A DNA stretch of 60,521 bases from Arboricoccus pini (GCF_900187945.1 NZ_FYEH01000020.1:1-60521), one strand, 5' to 3'. Shown: positions 25,809 through 36,101, numbered from the stretch's first letter. The notes: a model not told the origin generated them from the letters alone. Numbers and translations are program-made.

Positions 25809-26761
25809 TCGCGACGTTTCTTGAAATGCTGGTCGTCGAGCGTGGCGCCTCGCGCCATACGCTGGACGCCTATCGCCGCGATCTCCTGTTCTTCGAGGCT
25901 TATCTGAAAGGTCAGGGTCGGACCCTTGCAACGGCTGACGAGGCGGACGTACGCGGCTTCCTCCATCACCTCTCGGCCCAGGGCTTCACGGCGTCCACCC
26001 AGGCGCGGCGTCTTGCGGCCGTTCGCCATTATTATCGTTTCCTCTTCCTGGACGGCACCCGGGCCGATGATCCGACTACCCGCATCGAGACGCCCAAGCG
26101 CAGCCGTCCTTTGCCCCGCACGGTAAGCGAGGCCGAGGTCATGCGGCTGCTCGAGGCCGTCGAAAAGCGCCCTAAGGCCGATCGGCTGCGGCTGATGACG
26201 CTCATGGAGCTGCTTTATGGCACGGGCTTGCGGGTCTCGGAGCTGGCGGGCCTGCCGCTATCGGCCATAGCCCCCGACCGCCGGAGCCTGACGGTCAGGG
26301 GCAAGGGCGATAAGGAGCGGGTCATCCCCTTGGGCAGCCACGCCCGCGCCTGTCTCGAGGCCTGGCTGGCGCTGCGCAAGGAAGGCAAGGCCAAGGCCGC
26401 GGATCGCGTGTTCGCCGCCTCTCGCTTCGTCTTTCCCTCACGCGGCAAGAGCGGCCATCTCACGCGCCAGCGCATTCTCCAGCTGGTCAAGGAAGTCGGC
26501 CTCGAGGCCGATATCGATCCCGCCCGCCTCTCGCCGCATGTGCTCCGCCATGCCTTTGCGACGCATCTCCTGGCGCATGGAGCCGATCTGCGCAGCCTGC
26601 AGGCGATGCTGGGCCATAGCGACATCGCGACCACCCAGATCTATACGCACGTGCAGACCGAGCATTTGGCGGCGGTCGTCGCCGCCCATCATCCGCTGGC
26701 GGCCAAGTCGCCCTTGGAGGGCGAGGAGGTGGCCCCCACCGGGGGCGATCCGGTCGCCTGA
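25805..26761 (+). CDS. xerD: Site-specific tyrosine recombinase XerD
   Basis: Chromosome-dimer resolution recombinase acting with XerC at dif. The 318-aa protein has an N-terminal SAM-like domain (about 1-95) and the catalytic domain with all expected residues: Arg143 (GTGLRVSEL), Lys169 in the beta-hairpin, His245 and Arg248 (LSPHVLRHAFATHLL), His271 (LGHSDIATTQ) and Tyr280 (IYTHV). It overlaps the upstream gene by four bases. Its location opposite aroK-aroB is the usual chromosomal context, so it is housekeeping rather than an integrase. The last 18 residues after the catalytic domain are an extension. Confidence 0.95.
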   Translation: MIATFLEMLVVERGASRHTLDAYRRDLLFFEAYLKGQGRTLATADEADVRGFLHHLSAQGFTASTQARRLAAVRHYYRFLFLDGTRADDPTTRIETPKRSRPLPRTVSEAEVMRLLEAVEKRPKADRLRLMTLMELLYGTGLRVSELAGLPLSAIAPDRRSLTVRGKGDKERVIPLGSHARACLEAWLALRKEGKAKAADRVFAASRFVFPSRGKSGHLTRQRILQLVKEVGLEADIDPARLSPHVLRHAFATHLLAHGADLRSLQAMLGHSDIATTQIYTHVQTEHLAAVVAAHHPLAAKSPLEGEEVAPTGGDPVA

Positions 26762-26830
26762 GGCCGTATTCGACCCCCGCCAGCGGCCGCAACTCCCCCT
26801 CATTGTTCCAGCTGGCCGCGTTGGGACGTT

Positions 26831-27661
26831 CTAGAAGCTGGCCTTGTCGGGATCGGGTCCGATCCGGCCTGCGGGATCGTCCAGCTTGGCGATGGCGGCA
26901 AGATCGTCCTCGCCAAGCTTGATGTCGAACACGGCGAAATTCTCGACGATCCGCTCGGGCGTGACCGATTTGGGAATCACGATATTACCTACAGCCAGAT
27001 GCCAGGCGAGGATGAGCTGGGCGGGTTTGCATCCATGCTTGCGGGCGAGCTCGACCAGGACTGGATCTTCCAGGATCTTGCCCTGGCCCAACGGACTCCA
27101 GGCCTCGGTGGCGATGCCGAGCTCGGCATGAACCGCGCGCAGCTTCTTTTGCTGGAAGCGCGGATGCAGCTCGATCTGGTTCAAGACGGGCTTGGTGCCG
27201 GTGGCATCGAGGATGCGGTTCAGGTGATCCGGCTGAAAGTTAGAAACGCCGATCGCCTTGGCCCGGCCTTCCTTCTTGAGCTCGACCAGTGCCTTCCAGG
27301 TCTCGACATAGAGCCCGCGATGCGGCGAAGGCCAATGGATCAGATAGAGATCCACATGATCGAGCTTCAGGCGCGAGAGGCTCTCGTCAAAAGCGCGTCG
27401 CGTCTTGTCGTAGCCCTGTGCCTCGTTCCAGACCTTGGTCGTCAGATAGAACGCGTCGCGGGCCAAGCCGGCATTGGCAAGGGCTTCGCCGACGCCGCGT
27501 TCATTGCCGTAGATGGCGGCCGTGTCGACATGGCGGTAGCCGACCGCCAGCGCCTTGCCGACCGCCGCCGCGGCGCCGTCGTCCGGTACCTGCCAGACGC
27601 CAAAGCCCAGCGATGGGATGGTCGAGCCGTCATTGAGCTTGTGATGAGGTTGGGTGGCCAT
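26831..27661 (-). CDS. Aldo/keto reductase (2,5-diketo-D-gluconate reductase-like)
   Basis: 276-aa NADPH-dependent (beta/alpha)8-barrel oxidoreductase. The catalytic tetrad is visible: Asp in VDTAAIYGNE, Tyr in the same motif, Lys in LTTKVWNE and His in LIHWPSP. The NADP-binding segment is IPKSVTPERIVENF. The N-terminal LNDGSTIPSLGFGVWQ is the AKR signature. Homologues reduce diketogluconate, methylglyoxal or other aldehydes; the substrate is not predictable. It appears to be a single-gene unit downstream of the glycine cleavage operon. Confidence 0.9.
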   Translation of the reverse strand: MATQPHHKLNDGSTIPSLGFGVWQVPDDGAAAAVGKALAVGYRHVDTAAIYGNERGVGEALANAGLARDAFYLTTKVWNEAQGYDKTRRAFDESLSRLKLDHVDLYLIHWPSPHRGLYVETWKALVELKKEGRAKAIGVSNFQPDHLNRILDATGTKPVLNQIELHPRFQQKKLRAVHAELGIATEAWSPLGQGKILEDPVLVELARKHGCKPAQLILAWHLAVGNIVIPKSVTPERIVENFAVFDIKLGEDDLAAIAKLDDPAGRIGPDPDKASF

Positions 27662-27753
27662 GATGCATGTCCTTCGTCGATCGGGTCAAAGGCAGTCTCG
27701 GGGCTGGCCCTGGGACAACTACCCGGTAGCGCTGCATGATAGCAGGAAGTTGA

Positions 27754-30639
27754 TCAATCGGCCGCGTCGGCATAATCCGCAACGGGCGGGCAGGAACAGG
27801 CGAGATTGCGGTCGCCGTAGGCATTGTCGACACGGGCGACCGGCGGCCAGTATTTGTCGATGCCGACGAAGGGTAGGGGGAAAAAGGCCTCTTCTTTGGA
27901 GTAGGGACGTTCCCAGCTCCCGAGAAGAAGGTCCGCCCGGTGTGGTGCGTGCTTTAGAAGATTGTTGGCGCGATCGACCCTGCCCTCCTCGATGGCGCGA
28001 ATTTCCGCCCGGATCTGGATCATGGCGGCTATGAAGCGTTCAAGCTCTGACCGGTCCTCCGATTCGGTGGGCTCCACCATCATCGTGTCCGGCACCGGCC
28101 AGGACATGGTGGGGGCGTGGAAGCCATAATCAACCAGCCGCTTGGCTACGTCCTCGGCCGTGATCCCGGCGCTCTGCTTCAGCTGCCTGAGATCGATGAT
28201 GCATTCATGCGCGACCAATCCACCCTGGCCCTTGTAGACAATGGGATAGTGGGGCGCCAGGCGGGCCGCCACGTAGTTGGCGTTCAAGATCGCCACCCTG
28301 GTGGCCTCGGTCAGACCCTCAGCGCCCATCATGGCGATGTAGGCCCAGGTGATGGGCAGGATGGAGGCGCTGCCGAAGGGCGCGGCCGAGACGGTGCCAA
28401 CCTCGCTTTTGGCCGCCGGATTGACGCCTGCCACGACCGGGTGTGTCGGCAGGAAGGGCGCCAGATGGGCGGCCACGCCGATCGGCCCCATGCCCGGGCC
28501 GCCGCCGCCATGCGGAATGCAGAAGGTCTTGTGCAGGTTCATGTGCGAGACGTCGGCGCCGATCTCGCCCGGGCGGGCCAGGCCCACCAGGGCGTTGAGG
28601 TTGGCGCCGTCCATGTAGACTTGGCCGCCCGCGGCGTGGACCAGCTCGCAGATTTCCTTGATCCGCGCCTCGAAGACGCCATGCGTCGAGGGATAGGTGA
28701 TCATGAGGGCCGCCAGCGCCGGCCCATGCCGGGCCAGCTTGGCCTCCAGGTCCACGAGGTCGACATTGCCGGCCGCATCGCAGTCGACGACGACGACCTC
28801 CATGCCCGCCATGACCGCCGAGGCTGGGTTCGTGCCGTGCGCCGAGGCGGGGATGAGGCAGATCCGGCGATGCGCCTCGCCCCGGCTCTCATGCCAGGCG
28901 CGGATGACGAGCAGGCCCGCATATTCGCCCTGGCTGCCGGCGTTGGGCTGCAGGGAGACAGCGGCAAAGCCCGTGATCTCGGCCAGCCAGGCTTCGAGAT
29001 CGTCGTACAGCCGACGATAGCCCTTCTGCTGCTCCTTGGGCGCGAAGGGGTGGATGGCGGCAAAGCCCGGATCGGAGACCGGCATCATTTCGGCCGCAGC
29101 GTTCAGCTTCATGGTGCAGGAGCCCAGCGGAATCATCGAGCGGTCAAGAGCTATGTCCTTGCCCTGGAGGCGGCGGAGATAGCGCATGAGCTCGGTCTCG
29201 CTCCGGCAGCCGTGGAAGACCGGATGTTCGAGATAGGTGCTTGTGCGCTGGAGGGCCGGGGGGATTCCCTCGGGTGCCTTCGCGTCCAGGATGCGGGTGT
29301 CGGCGTCCGCCAAGCCCAGCGCCGACAGGAGTCCCTGGAGCTGGGCCGGTGTCGTCGTCTCATCCAGGCTGATGCCGAAGCGGTCGGCATCGACCGGGCG
29401 AAGATTGAAGCCCTTGGCCTCGGCATCGGCGACGAGCCCCGCGGCCCGGCCCGGTGCCAGGACGGTCAGCGTGTCGAAGAAGGTGTCGTTCTCAAGCTTG
29501 AGGCCCGACTGGACGAGGCCGGCCGCCAGGGCGCCGGTCAGGCGGTTCACGCGGCTGGCGATCCGCTTTAGGCCTTCGGGCCCGTGCCAGACGGCGTACA
29601 TGCCGGCAATGACCGCCAGCAGCACCTGCGCCGTACAGATATTGGAGGTGGCCTTCTCGCGGCGGATATGCTGCTCGCGGGTCTGCAGCGCCATGCGCAA
29701 GGCGGGCTTGCCCTGGGCATCGACCGAGACACCGATCAGTCGGCCGGGCATGGCGCGCTTATAGGCATCGCGGACGGCGAAGAAGGCGGCGTGCGGGCCG
29801 CCGGCCCCCATGGGCACGCCAAAGCGCTGGGCCGAGCCCAGGACGATGTCGGCCCCGAGCTCGCCCGGTGGCGTCAGGAGCGTCAGTGCCAGAAGGTCGC
29901 TGGCCACTGCGACCAGGGCACCTTCCTTGTGCAGCGCCTCGATGGCCGGCGTCGGGTCGACAAGGGCGCCGCTCGAGCCCGGATAGGAAAGAAGCGCGCC
30001 AAAGCAGCGCATCCGGCCGATGTCGCTGGCCGCTGCCGTAACGATCTCGATGCCCAGGGGACGTGCCCGGGTGCGAAGGACGGCCAGGGTCTGGGGATGC
30101 GTGTCGGCATCGACCACGAAGACATCGCTCTTGGCCTTGGCCTGGCGGCGGATCATTGTCATGGCCTCGGCCGCCGCCGTGCCTTCATCCAGCAGCGAGG
30201 CGTTGGCCAACGCCATGCCGGTCAGGTCGGCCACCATCTGCTGCCAGTTGAGCAGCGCTTCCAGCCGCCCCTGGCTGACCTCGGCCTGATAGGGCGTATA
30301 GGCCGTGTACCAGCCCGGATTCTCAAAGAGGTTGCGTAGGATGACGGGCGGCGTGAACGTGTCGTAATAGCCCATGCCGATCATCGAGACGCGGCGCTCG
30401 TTCTGCGCGGCGATGTCGCGAAGTGCCGCCAGGGCCTCCTGCTCGGAAAGCGCGGGCGGCAAGGCCAGCGGCCGCGTGGTGCGAATGGCAGCCGGCACCG
30501 CGTTGTCGATCAGAGCGGCCAGCGAGGGCTGGCCCAGTTCCTTGAGCATCGCCGCCTTGTCGGCCGGACGCGGCCCGATATGACGGCCCTGGAATTCGCC
30601 GGCCGGCAGGAGGGATGAAAGGGTCTGGCGCGTGGGCAT
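27754..30639 (-). CDS. gcvP: Glycine dehydrogenase (decarboxylating), P-protein
   Basis: PLP-dependent subunit of the glycine cleavage complex: decarboxylates glycine and passes the aminomethyl group to the lipoyl arm of GcvH. At 961 aa it is the full-length, single-chain form, not the split gcvPA/gcvPB type. The N-terminal half begins with [20 protein letters not shown]. The PLP lysine lies in [20 protein letters not shown]. It is the last gene of gcvT-gcvH-gcvP, 42 bases after gcvH, and is presumably controlled by the glycine riboswitch ahead of gcvT. Confidence 0.97.
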   Translation of the reverse strand: MPTRQTLSSLLPAGEFQGRHIGPRPADKAAMLKELGQPSLAALIDNAVPAAIRTTRPLALPPALSEQEALAALRDIAAQNERRVSMIGMGYYDTFTPPVILRNLFENPGWYTAYTPYQAEVSQGRLEALLNWQQMVADLTGMALANASLLDEGTAAAEAMTMIRRQAKAKSDVFVVDADTHPQTLAVLRTRARPLGIEIVTAAASDIGRMRCFGALLSYPGSSGALVDPTPAIEALHKEGALVAVASDLLALTLLTPPGELGADIVLGSAQRFGVPMGAGGPHAAFFAVRDAYKRAMPGRLIGVSVDAQGKPALRMALQTREQHIRREKATSNICTAQVLLAVIAGMYAVWHGPEGLKRIASRVNRLTGALAAGLVQSGLKLENDTFFDTLTVLAPGRAAGLVADAEAKGFNLRPVDADRFGISLDETTTPAQLQGLLSALGLADADTRILDAKAPEGIPPALQRTSTYLEHPVFHGCRSETELMRYLRRLQGKDIALDRSMIPLGSCTMKLNAAAEMMPVSDPGFAAIHPFAPKEQQKGYRRLYDDLEAWLAEITGFAAVSLQPNAGSQGEYAGLLVIRAWHESRGEAHRRICLIPASAHGTNPASAVMAGMEVVVVDCDAAGNVDLVDLEAKLARHGPALAALMITYPSTHGVFEARIKEICELVHAAGGQVYMDGANLNALVGLARPGEIGADVSHMNLHKTFCIPHGGGGPGMGPIGVAAHLAPFLPTHPVVAGVNPAAKSEVGTVSAAPFGSASILPITWAYIAMMGAEGLTEATRVAILNANYVAARLAPHYPIVYKGQGGLVAHECIIDLRQLKQSAGITAEDVAKRLVDYGFHAPTMSWPVPDTMMVEPTESEDRSELERFIAAMIQIRAEIRAIEEGRVDRANNLLKHAPHRADLLLGSWERPYSKEEAFFPLPFVGIDKYWPPVARVDNAYGDRNLACSCPPVADYADAAD

Positions 30640-30681
30640 GGAGGCGGTCTCGACCTGGACGGCTTGGGGATGAGGAGCGGA

Positions 30682-31053
30682 TCAGAGCGAGGCCACGAAA
30701 GCGTCGTAGGCTTCCTTGTCCATGAGCTCGCCGAGCTCGCTCTGGTCGGTAAGGGTGAGTTTGAAGAACCAGGCCTCCCCCTCGGCATCCTCGTTGACGA
30801 GCGATGGTGTGGCTTCGAGGGCGGAATTGGCCTGGATGACCGTGCCGGAGACCGCGGCATAGACATCGGAGGCCGCCTTCACGCTCTCGACCACGGCTGC
30901 CTCCTTGCCCTTGGTCAGCACCTTGCCGGCCTCGGGCAGCTCGACGAAGACGACATCGCCCAGTTGGCCTTGTGCATGGTCGGTGATGCCGACGGTGGCC
31001 ACGTCGCCATCGACCTCGACCCATTCGTGATCCTTGGAATAGTAGCGTGTCAT
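30682..31053 (-). CDS. gcvH: Glycine cleavage system H protein
   Basis: 123-aa lipoyl carrier that shuttles the aminomethyl intermediate between GcvP, GcvT and the lipoamide dehydrogenase. The lipoylation motif [15 protein letters not shown] places the modified Lys at 59. The N-terminus ([25 protein letters not shown]) is diagnostic. The same frame is open well upstream into gcvT, but the ATG at 31053 lies eight bases after the gcvT stop and gives the normal length. Confidence 0.97.
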   Translation of the reverse strand: MTRYYSKDHEWVEVDGDVATVGITDHAQGQLGDVVFVELPEAGKVLTKGKEAAVVESVKAASDVYAAVSGTVIQANSALEATPSLVNEDAEGEAWFFKLTLTDQSELGELMDKEAYDAFVASL

Positions 31054-31061
31054 GAGCGACC

Positions 31062-32174
31062 TCAGCGGTGGTAGCGATGGGGGACGAAGGGAAGGGCGAC
31101 GATCTCGGCCGGCAGTGAGCGACCCCGGACGTCGAGCTGGATCTCGGTGCCGATCTCGGCGGCGTTCGTCACCACATAGCCAAGGGCCACGGGCGCGCCG
31201 ACGCTGGGGCCATAGCCGCCGCTGGTCACCTTGCCGATCGGGGCCCCGGTGACACTCTGGATCTCGGTACCGGCCCTGGCCGGCGCGCGGCCGGTCGGGC
31301 GGACACCGACGAGCTTGCGCTCCGTGCCCTCCCTGAGCTGGCGCAGAATGACCTCGTGGCCGGCAAAGCCGCCTTCCTCGCGGCGCCGCTTGCCGATCGT
31401 CCAGGCGAGATCCGCCTCGATCGGCGTGCGGGTGGCATCGATATCGTTGCCATAGAGGCAAAGTCCGGCTTCCAGCCTCAGCGAATCGCGCGCCCCCAGG
31501 CCCGCTGCCTCCACCTCCGGTGCTGCAAGGAGCAAGCGGGCAAGGTCCGTGGCCTGCTCGGCCGCCAAGGAGATCTCGAAGCCGTCCTCGCCGGTATAAC
31601 CCAGGCGAGAGACCCGGGCCTCGATCATGCCCAGCTTGAGATCGCAGCCCTCCATGAAGCGTAGCTGCATGACGCGCGGATTGAGGCGGGCCAGAACCTG
31701 TGCCGCCAGTGGCCCCTGCAGGGCCAGGAGAGCGCGGTCGGCGAGCGCCTCGACCTCGCAGGTCGTGCCAAGCTCGGCCTTGATGTGGGCAAGGTCGGCA
31801 GCTCCGGTCGCGGCATTGGCGACGATATAGAGATGATCCTCGGCATTGGTGACGATCAGATCGTCGAGAATGCCGCCCGCGTCATTGGTCAAGAGCGTGT
31901 AGCGGGCGCGATTGGGGGCCAGGTCCTTGATGTTGCCGGGCACCAGGCGCTCGAGGCCGAGCGCGGCATCGGGGCCGGCGACCTTGATCTGCACCATGTG
32001 CGAGACGTCGAAGAGGGCGGCCCCGGAGCGGCACTGCAGGTGCTCGGCCATGATGCCTGCCTGGTACTGGATCGGCATCTCGTAGCCGGCGAAGGTGACG
32101 AATTTCGCCCCCAGCTCCCGATGCAGCTCAAAGAGCGGTGTCCGCCGGGCCGTTGCCGATTCCTGCTCGCTCAC
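31062..32174 (-). CDS. gcvT: Aminomethyltransferase (glycine cleavage T protein)
   Basis: T-protein: moves the methylene group from GcvH to tetrahydrofolate, releasing ammonia. It is 370 aa from the chosen GTG. Motifs include [29 protein letters not shown] and the C-terminal [20 protein letters not shown] prefer GTG 32174 because GCGAGGAG is then six bases upstream; the ATG two codons earlier sits directly on that site, and a further upstream ATG would add an Arg-rich leader. It heads the gcvT-gcvH-gcvP operon behind a tandem glycine riboswitch. Confidence 0.95.
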   Translation of the reverse strand: MSEQESATARRTPLFELHRELGAKFVTFAGYEMPIQYQAGIMAEHLQCRSGAALFDVSHMVQIKVAGPDAALGLERLVPGNIKDLAPNRARYTLLTNDAGGILDDLIVTNAEDHLYIVANAATGAADLAHIKAELGTTCEVEALADRALLALQGPLAAQVLARLNPRVMQLRFMEGCDLKLGMIEARVSRLGYTGEDGFEISLAAEQATDLARLLLAAPEVEAAGLGARDSLRLEAGLCLYGNDIDATRTPIEADLAWTIGKRRREEGGFAGHEVILRQLREGTERKLVGVRPTGRAPARAGTEIQSVTGAPIGKVTSGGYGPSVGAPVALGYVVTNAAEIGTEIQLDVRGRSLPAEIVALPFVPHRYHR

Positions 32175-32250
32175 GATCATCTCCTCGCCGCGCGCCAGGC
32201 GGCGCGCGTCCATGCATGCTCGAGGTGGCTGCTCTCGCCGCGCACCTTCG

Positions 32251-32281
32251 CGCTGCCGTCCATCGACGATGGACGGCAGCG
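32251..32281 (-). promoter_or_regulatory. Perfect 15-bp palindrome in the gcvT leader
   Basis: CGCTGCCGTCCATCG at 32251-32265 and its exact complement at 32267-32281, with one central base. It lies between the glycine riboswitch and gcvT, about 77 bases before the gcvT start, and would form a very stable hairpin in the leader mRNA. No T-run follows, so it is not a plain intrinsic terminator. It could be part of the expression platform, an RNase or Rho-related element, or a protein-binding site. Confidence 0.55.
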
Positions 32282-32335
32282 ATAGGGATTCATCGACCCG
32301 GGCGTCCGGCCTTGCCGGAACCGCTCACGCCGTTG

Positions 32336-32536
32336 CCCCCTCTGTCATGGACCTGAGAGATTCGAAGACGTCGCGATCCGTCTTCTCCCCGTCGGTGGGG
32401 CGGCCGATCAAACCGGCCAGCCCGCTCTCCAGAGCGTTCGATGCCCATGCGCGGTCCTTTTGCCTGAGAGTTTCCGGGGCGGTTGCTCCTTCGGCGCCAC
32501 GACCCCCCTCCCGGGGTCGCGGTCTCTCCCACGCGG
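32336..32536 (-). ncRNA. Tandem glycine riboswitch (gcvT leader)
   Basis: The minus strand shows two consecutive glycine aptamers before gcvT. The first contains GGGAGAGACC, GCGCCGAAGGAGCAA, AAACTCTCAGGCAAAAGGAC and CTGGAGAG. After a short linker the second contains GCCCCACCGACGGGGAGAAG, AATCTCTCAGGTCCATGACA and GAGGGGGCAACG. These are the conserved internal loops of the glycine class, known to switch on glycine cleavage genes when glycine is plentiful. Boundaries are approximate, to about ten bases. Confidence 0.93.
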
Positions 32537-32668
32537 GCTTACAAACTGCGACATTGTGTATCGCCATTGCAAGGACGCCGCAAGTCCAAGCGCGGCTCGC
32601 GATGAGTTGATGGAGCGCAAGCCCAGGCCGCGGCGTTTCAGGCCCGATAAGCCAGCCGGAGCGCCTCC

Positions 32669-33883
32669 TTGAGCAACAACGACCGAGCATCAGGTCCCAG
32701 GACGATGCGACTTTGCCGACCATCCACCCTCGTCGTCGCCATCCCGGTGCGCGACGAGGTGGAGCGTATAGGCAGCTGCCTCGCGGCATTGGCGGCCCAA
32801 CAGGATGCGCCGCCATTCACCGTCGTTCTTCTTCTCAATAACTGCCGCGACGGCACGGCCGAATTGGTCAAGGCGATGCGTCCGGCTTTGCCGTTCGTAC
32901 TCGATCTGATCGAAGTCGATCTTCCAGCGGCGATCTCTCATGTAGGAACGGCTCGGGCGCTGGCCATGGAACGCGCGGCCGAGCTTGCCGGGGCAAACGG
33001 GATCCTCTTTGCTACCGACGCGGATGGCGAAGTGGCGCCGGACTGGATCCGGCGCAACCTCCTTGCCTTCGAGAGGGGCGTGGAGGCAGTGGCCGGACGG
33101 TCGGTGGTGACGTCCATCGAGCACCCGGATTTCCCGCCCGAGCTTGTGGCCGACAATGAGGTGGAAGAACGCTACGCCGACCTCCTGGATGCGATAGGCG
33201 ACTTCCTCGATCACGAACCCTACGATCCCTTGCCTCGCCACACACAGCATTCCGGTGCAAGCATCGCCGTCACCGTCGCCGCCTATCGTCGCGCGGGTGG
33301 CGTACCTCGCATTCCCTCCGGCGAAGACCGCGCCTTCTTCGATGCACTTCGCCGCGTCGACGCCAAGCTCCGACATGATGAGTCCGTCTATGTCACCGTT
33401 TCCGGCCGCGTTGTCGGTCGTGCGCCAGGCGGCATGGCGGATACGATCCGGCGCCGCTTGGTGCGCCAGGATGAGATGCTGGATCGGAAGTTCGAACGGG
33501 TGGATGCGCGCGTGGCGCGCTATGCGGCGCGCGCCCGGCTTCGCAAGTGCTGGCAGAGGGAGGGGGCGGAATTCTACAAATTGTGTCGGCGACTGGGTAT
33601 TTCTGCGGAGAATGCCCGCCTGATCCGTGCTGCCCCCTATATGGGCACCGCCTGGGCGTGGCTCGAGACGCATAGTCCGAGGCTTGCCTGGAAGGCGATG
33701 CGACGGGACGAGCTGCCATTCCAGATTCAGCGAGCGGAGCGGGCCCTGGCCATTTTGCACGCCGAGAGGGCCCGCGCTACGGCGGGCGGTGGCCGCACGA
33801 TCTTGCGCCTTGCGCCCATGTCAGGCGGTTTGGCGGCGAGCCGTGATCCTGGCTGGAGCGTCACCGAGCCGGGACTCGTCTGA
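32669..33883 (+). CDS. Family 2 glycosyltransferase-like protein
   Basis: 404 aa. The N-terminal GT-A domain has LVVAIPVRDEVERIGSCLAAL, VVLLLNNCRDGTAELV and a DxD-like metal site in FATDADGEVAPDWI, followed by SGASIAVTVAAYRRAGGVPRIPSGEDRAFF. The C-terminal ~130 residues are Arg-rich and helical. The TTG start has GGAG about seven bases upstream; an ATG at 32705 preceded by AGGA is possible. The next gene, convergent, is a methyltransferase. Glycan substrate unknown. Confidence 0.8.
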   Translation: MSNNDRASGPRTMRLCRPSTLVVAIPVRDEVERIGSCLAALAAQQDAPPFTVVLLLNNCRDGTAELVKAMRPALPFVLDLIEVDLPAAISHVGTARALAMERAAELAGANGILFATDADGEVAPDWIRRNLLAFERGVEAVAGRSVVTSIEHPDFPPELVADNEVEERYADLLDAIGDFLDHEPYDPLPRHTQHSGASIAVTVAAYRRAGGVPRIPSGEDRAFFDALRRVDAKLRHDESVYVTVSGRVVGRAPGGMADTIRRRLVRQDEMLDRKFERVDARVARYAARARLRKCWQREGAEFYKLCRRLGISAENARLIRAAPYMGTAWAWLETHSPRLAWKAMRRDELPFQIQRAERALAILHAERARATAGGGRTILRLAPMSGGLAASRDPGWSVTEPGLV

Positions 33884-33891
33884 TCGCGAGG

Positions 33892-34695
33892 TCAGCCGCG
33901 ATGGTGCTTGCTTCGGCTCTCGTCGCGATCGCGCGCCGCCAGGGCGATCTCCGGGATGGCGGTATAGCGGCGACGGCGTGCCTTGTTGGCGGAAAGCGGC
34001 ACGATGGCCGTGGGCGCCATCACGCTCTTGCGTGCCTCCACGATGACGATGCCTGAGAGCTCGGGCGCCACCTGCTGGACGATGCGCTCGATGCGCATCG
34101 CCATGCTGGGCCAAATGCGCGCCACGCTTGGCGGCGCGAACAAGGCGCGGGCCTCGCCGCAGGGCTCGAAGAGGTGCTGCGCGAAGGTGCGCTTGAGTTG
34201 CTGCATCGTGTAGGGTCGCCCCTGGCCGAACGGCGTCCGCTCGCTCCAACACCAAAAGCCGCGACGATTAGGCACCACGGCCAGGACGCTGCCGCCATCG
34301 GCGGTGATTCGCCAGGCCTCCCGTAGGAGTCGCTTCAAATGGAGCGAGTTCTCCAGAGCGTGGATGAGGACCACCCGGTCGGCTACGCCATCGGCGATGG
34401 GCAGATCGTCGTCGGGGATCAAGGCCAGTCTCTGGCGAACCGCATCCTCATAGACCCGGCCCAATTGCCGCCCGGCCAGGAAGCCCGGTGCCGCAAGGCC
34501 GGAAGGGAGCAGAGAGATAGCGCGCTCCGCCTCGGGAAACCCGTTAACGAAGCCGCCCAGATAGCCGATCCCGACCAGCGTCCTGCCGGACATGTCGCCG
34601 AGCAGCCGGCGCAGTTGCGCGGCGATCAGGCGTCGCGCTAGCTGACCGCCGCGCGTGTCGTAGAAGGCATGAAGATGCTCGATCTCAGCTTTCAT
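33892..34695 (-). CDS. Class I SAM-dependent methyltransferase
   Basis: 267-aa protein from ATG 34695, which has AAGGGCGG four bases upstream. A Rossmann methyltransferase core is seen: GRTLVGIGYLGGFVNGFPEAE (SAM motif I, with GIGYLGG in place of the more common GxGxG), VADRVVLIHALENSLHLKRLLREAWRITADGGSVLAVVPNRRG region (motifs IV-VI). This type is often annotated 'methyltransferase type 11' and in alphaproteobacteria often lies near hydroxyacylglutathione hydrolase, which is absent here. Substrate unknown. Confidence 0.82.
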   Translation of the reverse strand: MKAEIEHLHAFYDTRGGQLARRLIAAQLRRLLGDMSGRTLVGIGYLGGFVNGFPEAERAISLLPSGLAAPGFLAGRQLGRVYEDAVRQRLALIPDDDLPIADGVADRVVLIHALENSLHLKRLLREAWRITADGGSVLAVVPNRRGFWCWSERTPFGQGRPYTMQQLKRTFAQHLFEPCGEARALFAPPSVARIWPSMAMRIERIVQQVAPELSGIVIVEARKSVMAPTAIVPLSANKARRRRYTAIPEIALAARDRDESRSKHHRG

Positions 34696-34953
34696 GACAC
34701 CGCCCTTCACCCGTTTCGCCGCACTTTGGCGGCCGTCCAGCGCTAGAACGTCGATCCTGTTCGAGATGGATCAATCGAGGCGCGGGCGCAAGCCGTCTCG
34801 CAGGTGCGCCTGGGCAGTCTATACCAGCGACAATTGTAAAAAACCTGTTTGCGGTCGCAACGCTCGGCCGCGCGGCTCGTTAATGGCCGGTCGAAGCGCG
34901 GGCCGGCAACGAGACATGCCGCGCCATAACCTTATCCGGTTTTGGATCCTACC

Positions 34954-35127
34954 ATGCTCAAATGGGCGATTATTTTCTTCATCATCTCGCTGATCGCGGG
35001 CTTTTTCGGTTTCACCGGCATAGCCGGGGCCTCCCGCGGCATCGCGAAAGTGTTGTTCTTCATCTTTGTCGTCATCTTCCTGGTCTTCCTCGTGATGACC
35101 TTGATGGCGGGCTCGATTATCCTCTAA
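34954..35127 (+). CDS. DUF1328 (YtjA family) small membrane protein
   Basis: 57-aa protein, almost all membrane: two helices (about 3-21 and 30-55) with the family motif [22 protein letters not shown]1328 genes are widespread in proteobacteria and often stress-induced; function unknown. The frame begins four codons earlier, but the ATG at 34954 starts with the usual MLKWAIIFF. It is divergent from the methyltransferase gene across a 258-base gap that should hold both promoters. Confidence 0.88.
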   Translation: MLKWAIIFFIISLIAGFFGFTGIAGASRGIAKVLFFIFVVIFLVFLVMTLMAGSIIL

Positions 35128-35172
35128 GGACGCCCCTCGGTTCCGGAGGCACGCTCGTGCTTCCGGTCCCTC

Positions 35173-35973
35173 TCAGGCCTGGGCGGCGACCAGATCCTCG
35201 ATCTGCTTGGCCAGGGCTTCGGAGATTTTCGGCGGCGAAAGATCGATGCCGCGCCCCAGCCTGTCGGCGATCTCGTTCAGGGCCGTGACCCGGCCGAACC
35301 ATTTGTAGTTCGCGTTGACGATGGTCCAAGGCGCACGCTTGGTGGATGTCTGCTCGAACATCTTCGCAATATAAGGCAGATAGCGGTCCCACTTCTCGTG
35401 GTTGCGCAGGTCGTCCGCAGTGAGCTTCCATCGCTTGTAGGGATCGTCGAGACGCTCCTTGAAGCGCTTGAGCTGCTCGTCGGGCGTGATGTGGATGAAG
35501 AGCTTGACGAGCCTGATGCCGTCGGCCAGCAGCATCTTCTCGAAATCGTTGATCTCGCCATAGGCCCGCGCCACGACCTTGGGCGCAGTGAGGCCCTCGA
35601 CGGGCTCGACGAGCACCCGGCCATACCATGAGCGATCGAAGATCGAGATCGTGCCTGCTTCCGGGATGCGCCGCCAGAACCGTTGCAGATAATGCTCGCC
35701 CTTCTCGGCGGCGCTGGGGGCGGAAATGGGCCAGACCCGAAAGGCGCGGGGATCAAGCTTGGTGGTCAGGCGGCGGATGATGCCGCCCTTGCCCGCGCAG
35801 TCCCACCCCTCGAGCAGAACGAGGCCGCGCAGGCCCTTGTCGAGATAGCTCTGCTGTACCGCCAATAGTCTGGTCTGGGCACGCGCCAGCTCTTTCTCGA
35901 AGGTTGCCTTGTCCTTGAGCTTGGGGTGATGATCAGGATTGTTTAAAAGCTTTTGCTTGTTTGTCTTGGCCAA
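35173..35973 (-). CDS. ppk2: Polyphosphate kinase 2 family protein
   Basis: 266-aa P-loop kinase of the PPK2 family, which transfers phosphate between polyphosphate and nucleotides. Motifs are Walker A (LEGWDCAGKGGIIRRL), Walker B-like FDRSWYGRVLVEPVEG and the lid region with Arg/Lys (KRFKERLDDPYKRWKL). It is single-domain. The PPK2 class (GDP/ADP- or AMP-phosphorylating) cannot be assigned by eye. It sits alone on the minus strand. With the PHA depolymerase it suggests storage-polymer metabolism. Confidence 0.92.
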   Translation of the reverse strand: MAKTNKQKLLNNPDHHPKLKDKATFEKELARAQTRLLAVQQSYLDKGLRGLVLLEGWDCAGKGGIIRRLTTKLDPRAFRVWPISAPSAAEKGEHYLQRFWRRIPEAGTISIFDRSWYGRVLVEPVEGLTAPKVVARAYGEINDFEKMLLADGIRLVKLFIHITPDEQLKRFKERLDDPYKRWKLTADDLRNHEKWDRYLPYIAKMFEQTSTKRAPWTIVNANYKWFGRVTALNEIADRLGRGIDLSPPKISEALAKQIEDLVAAQA

Positions 35974-36101
35974 TCTTCCGTCCTTCTGACCTGGATGTGA
36001 ACAGCTTCTATCGATCGTTAAGAGGTTGGAAAGGAAGCGGCGCTAGTATCGATCTCCGGCCTTGCCCCCGGAACCGACGAGCCAACGATAGGAACGCAAC
36101 G

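Noticed and set aside
25805-26761. Tyrosine recombinase as the integrase of an integrated element
   Set aside because: Its length, catalytic motifs and location opposite aroK-aroB match housekeeping XerD; no attachment sites or mobile genes nearby.
28117-29571. A 484-codon open frame opposite gcvP
   Set aside because: Same reason: shadow of gcvP, no family motif.
31054-31461. N-terminal extension of the gcvH frame into gcvT
   Set aside because: The extra 136 residues are Arg/Pro/Gly-rich shadow of gcvT; GcvH has its own ATG at 31053 and normal length.
32325-32816. Minus-strand open frame over the glycine riboswitch
   Set aside because: The sequence is explained by conserved riboswitch structure; the translation has no motif.
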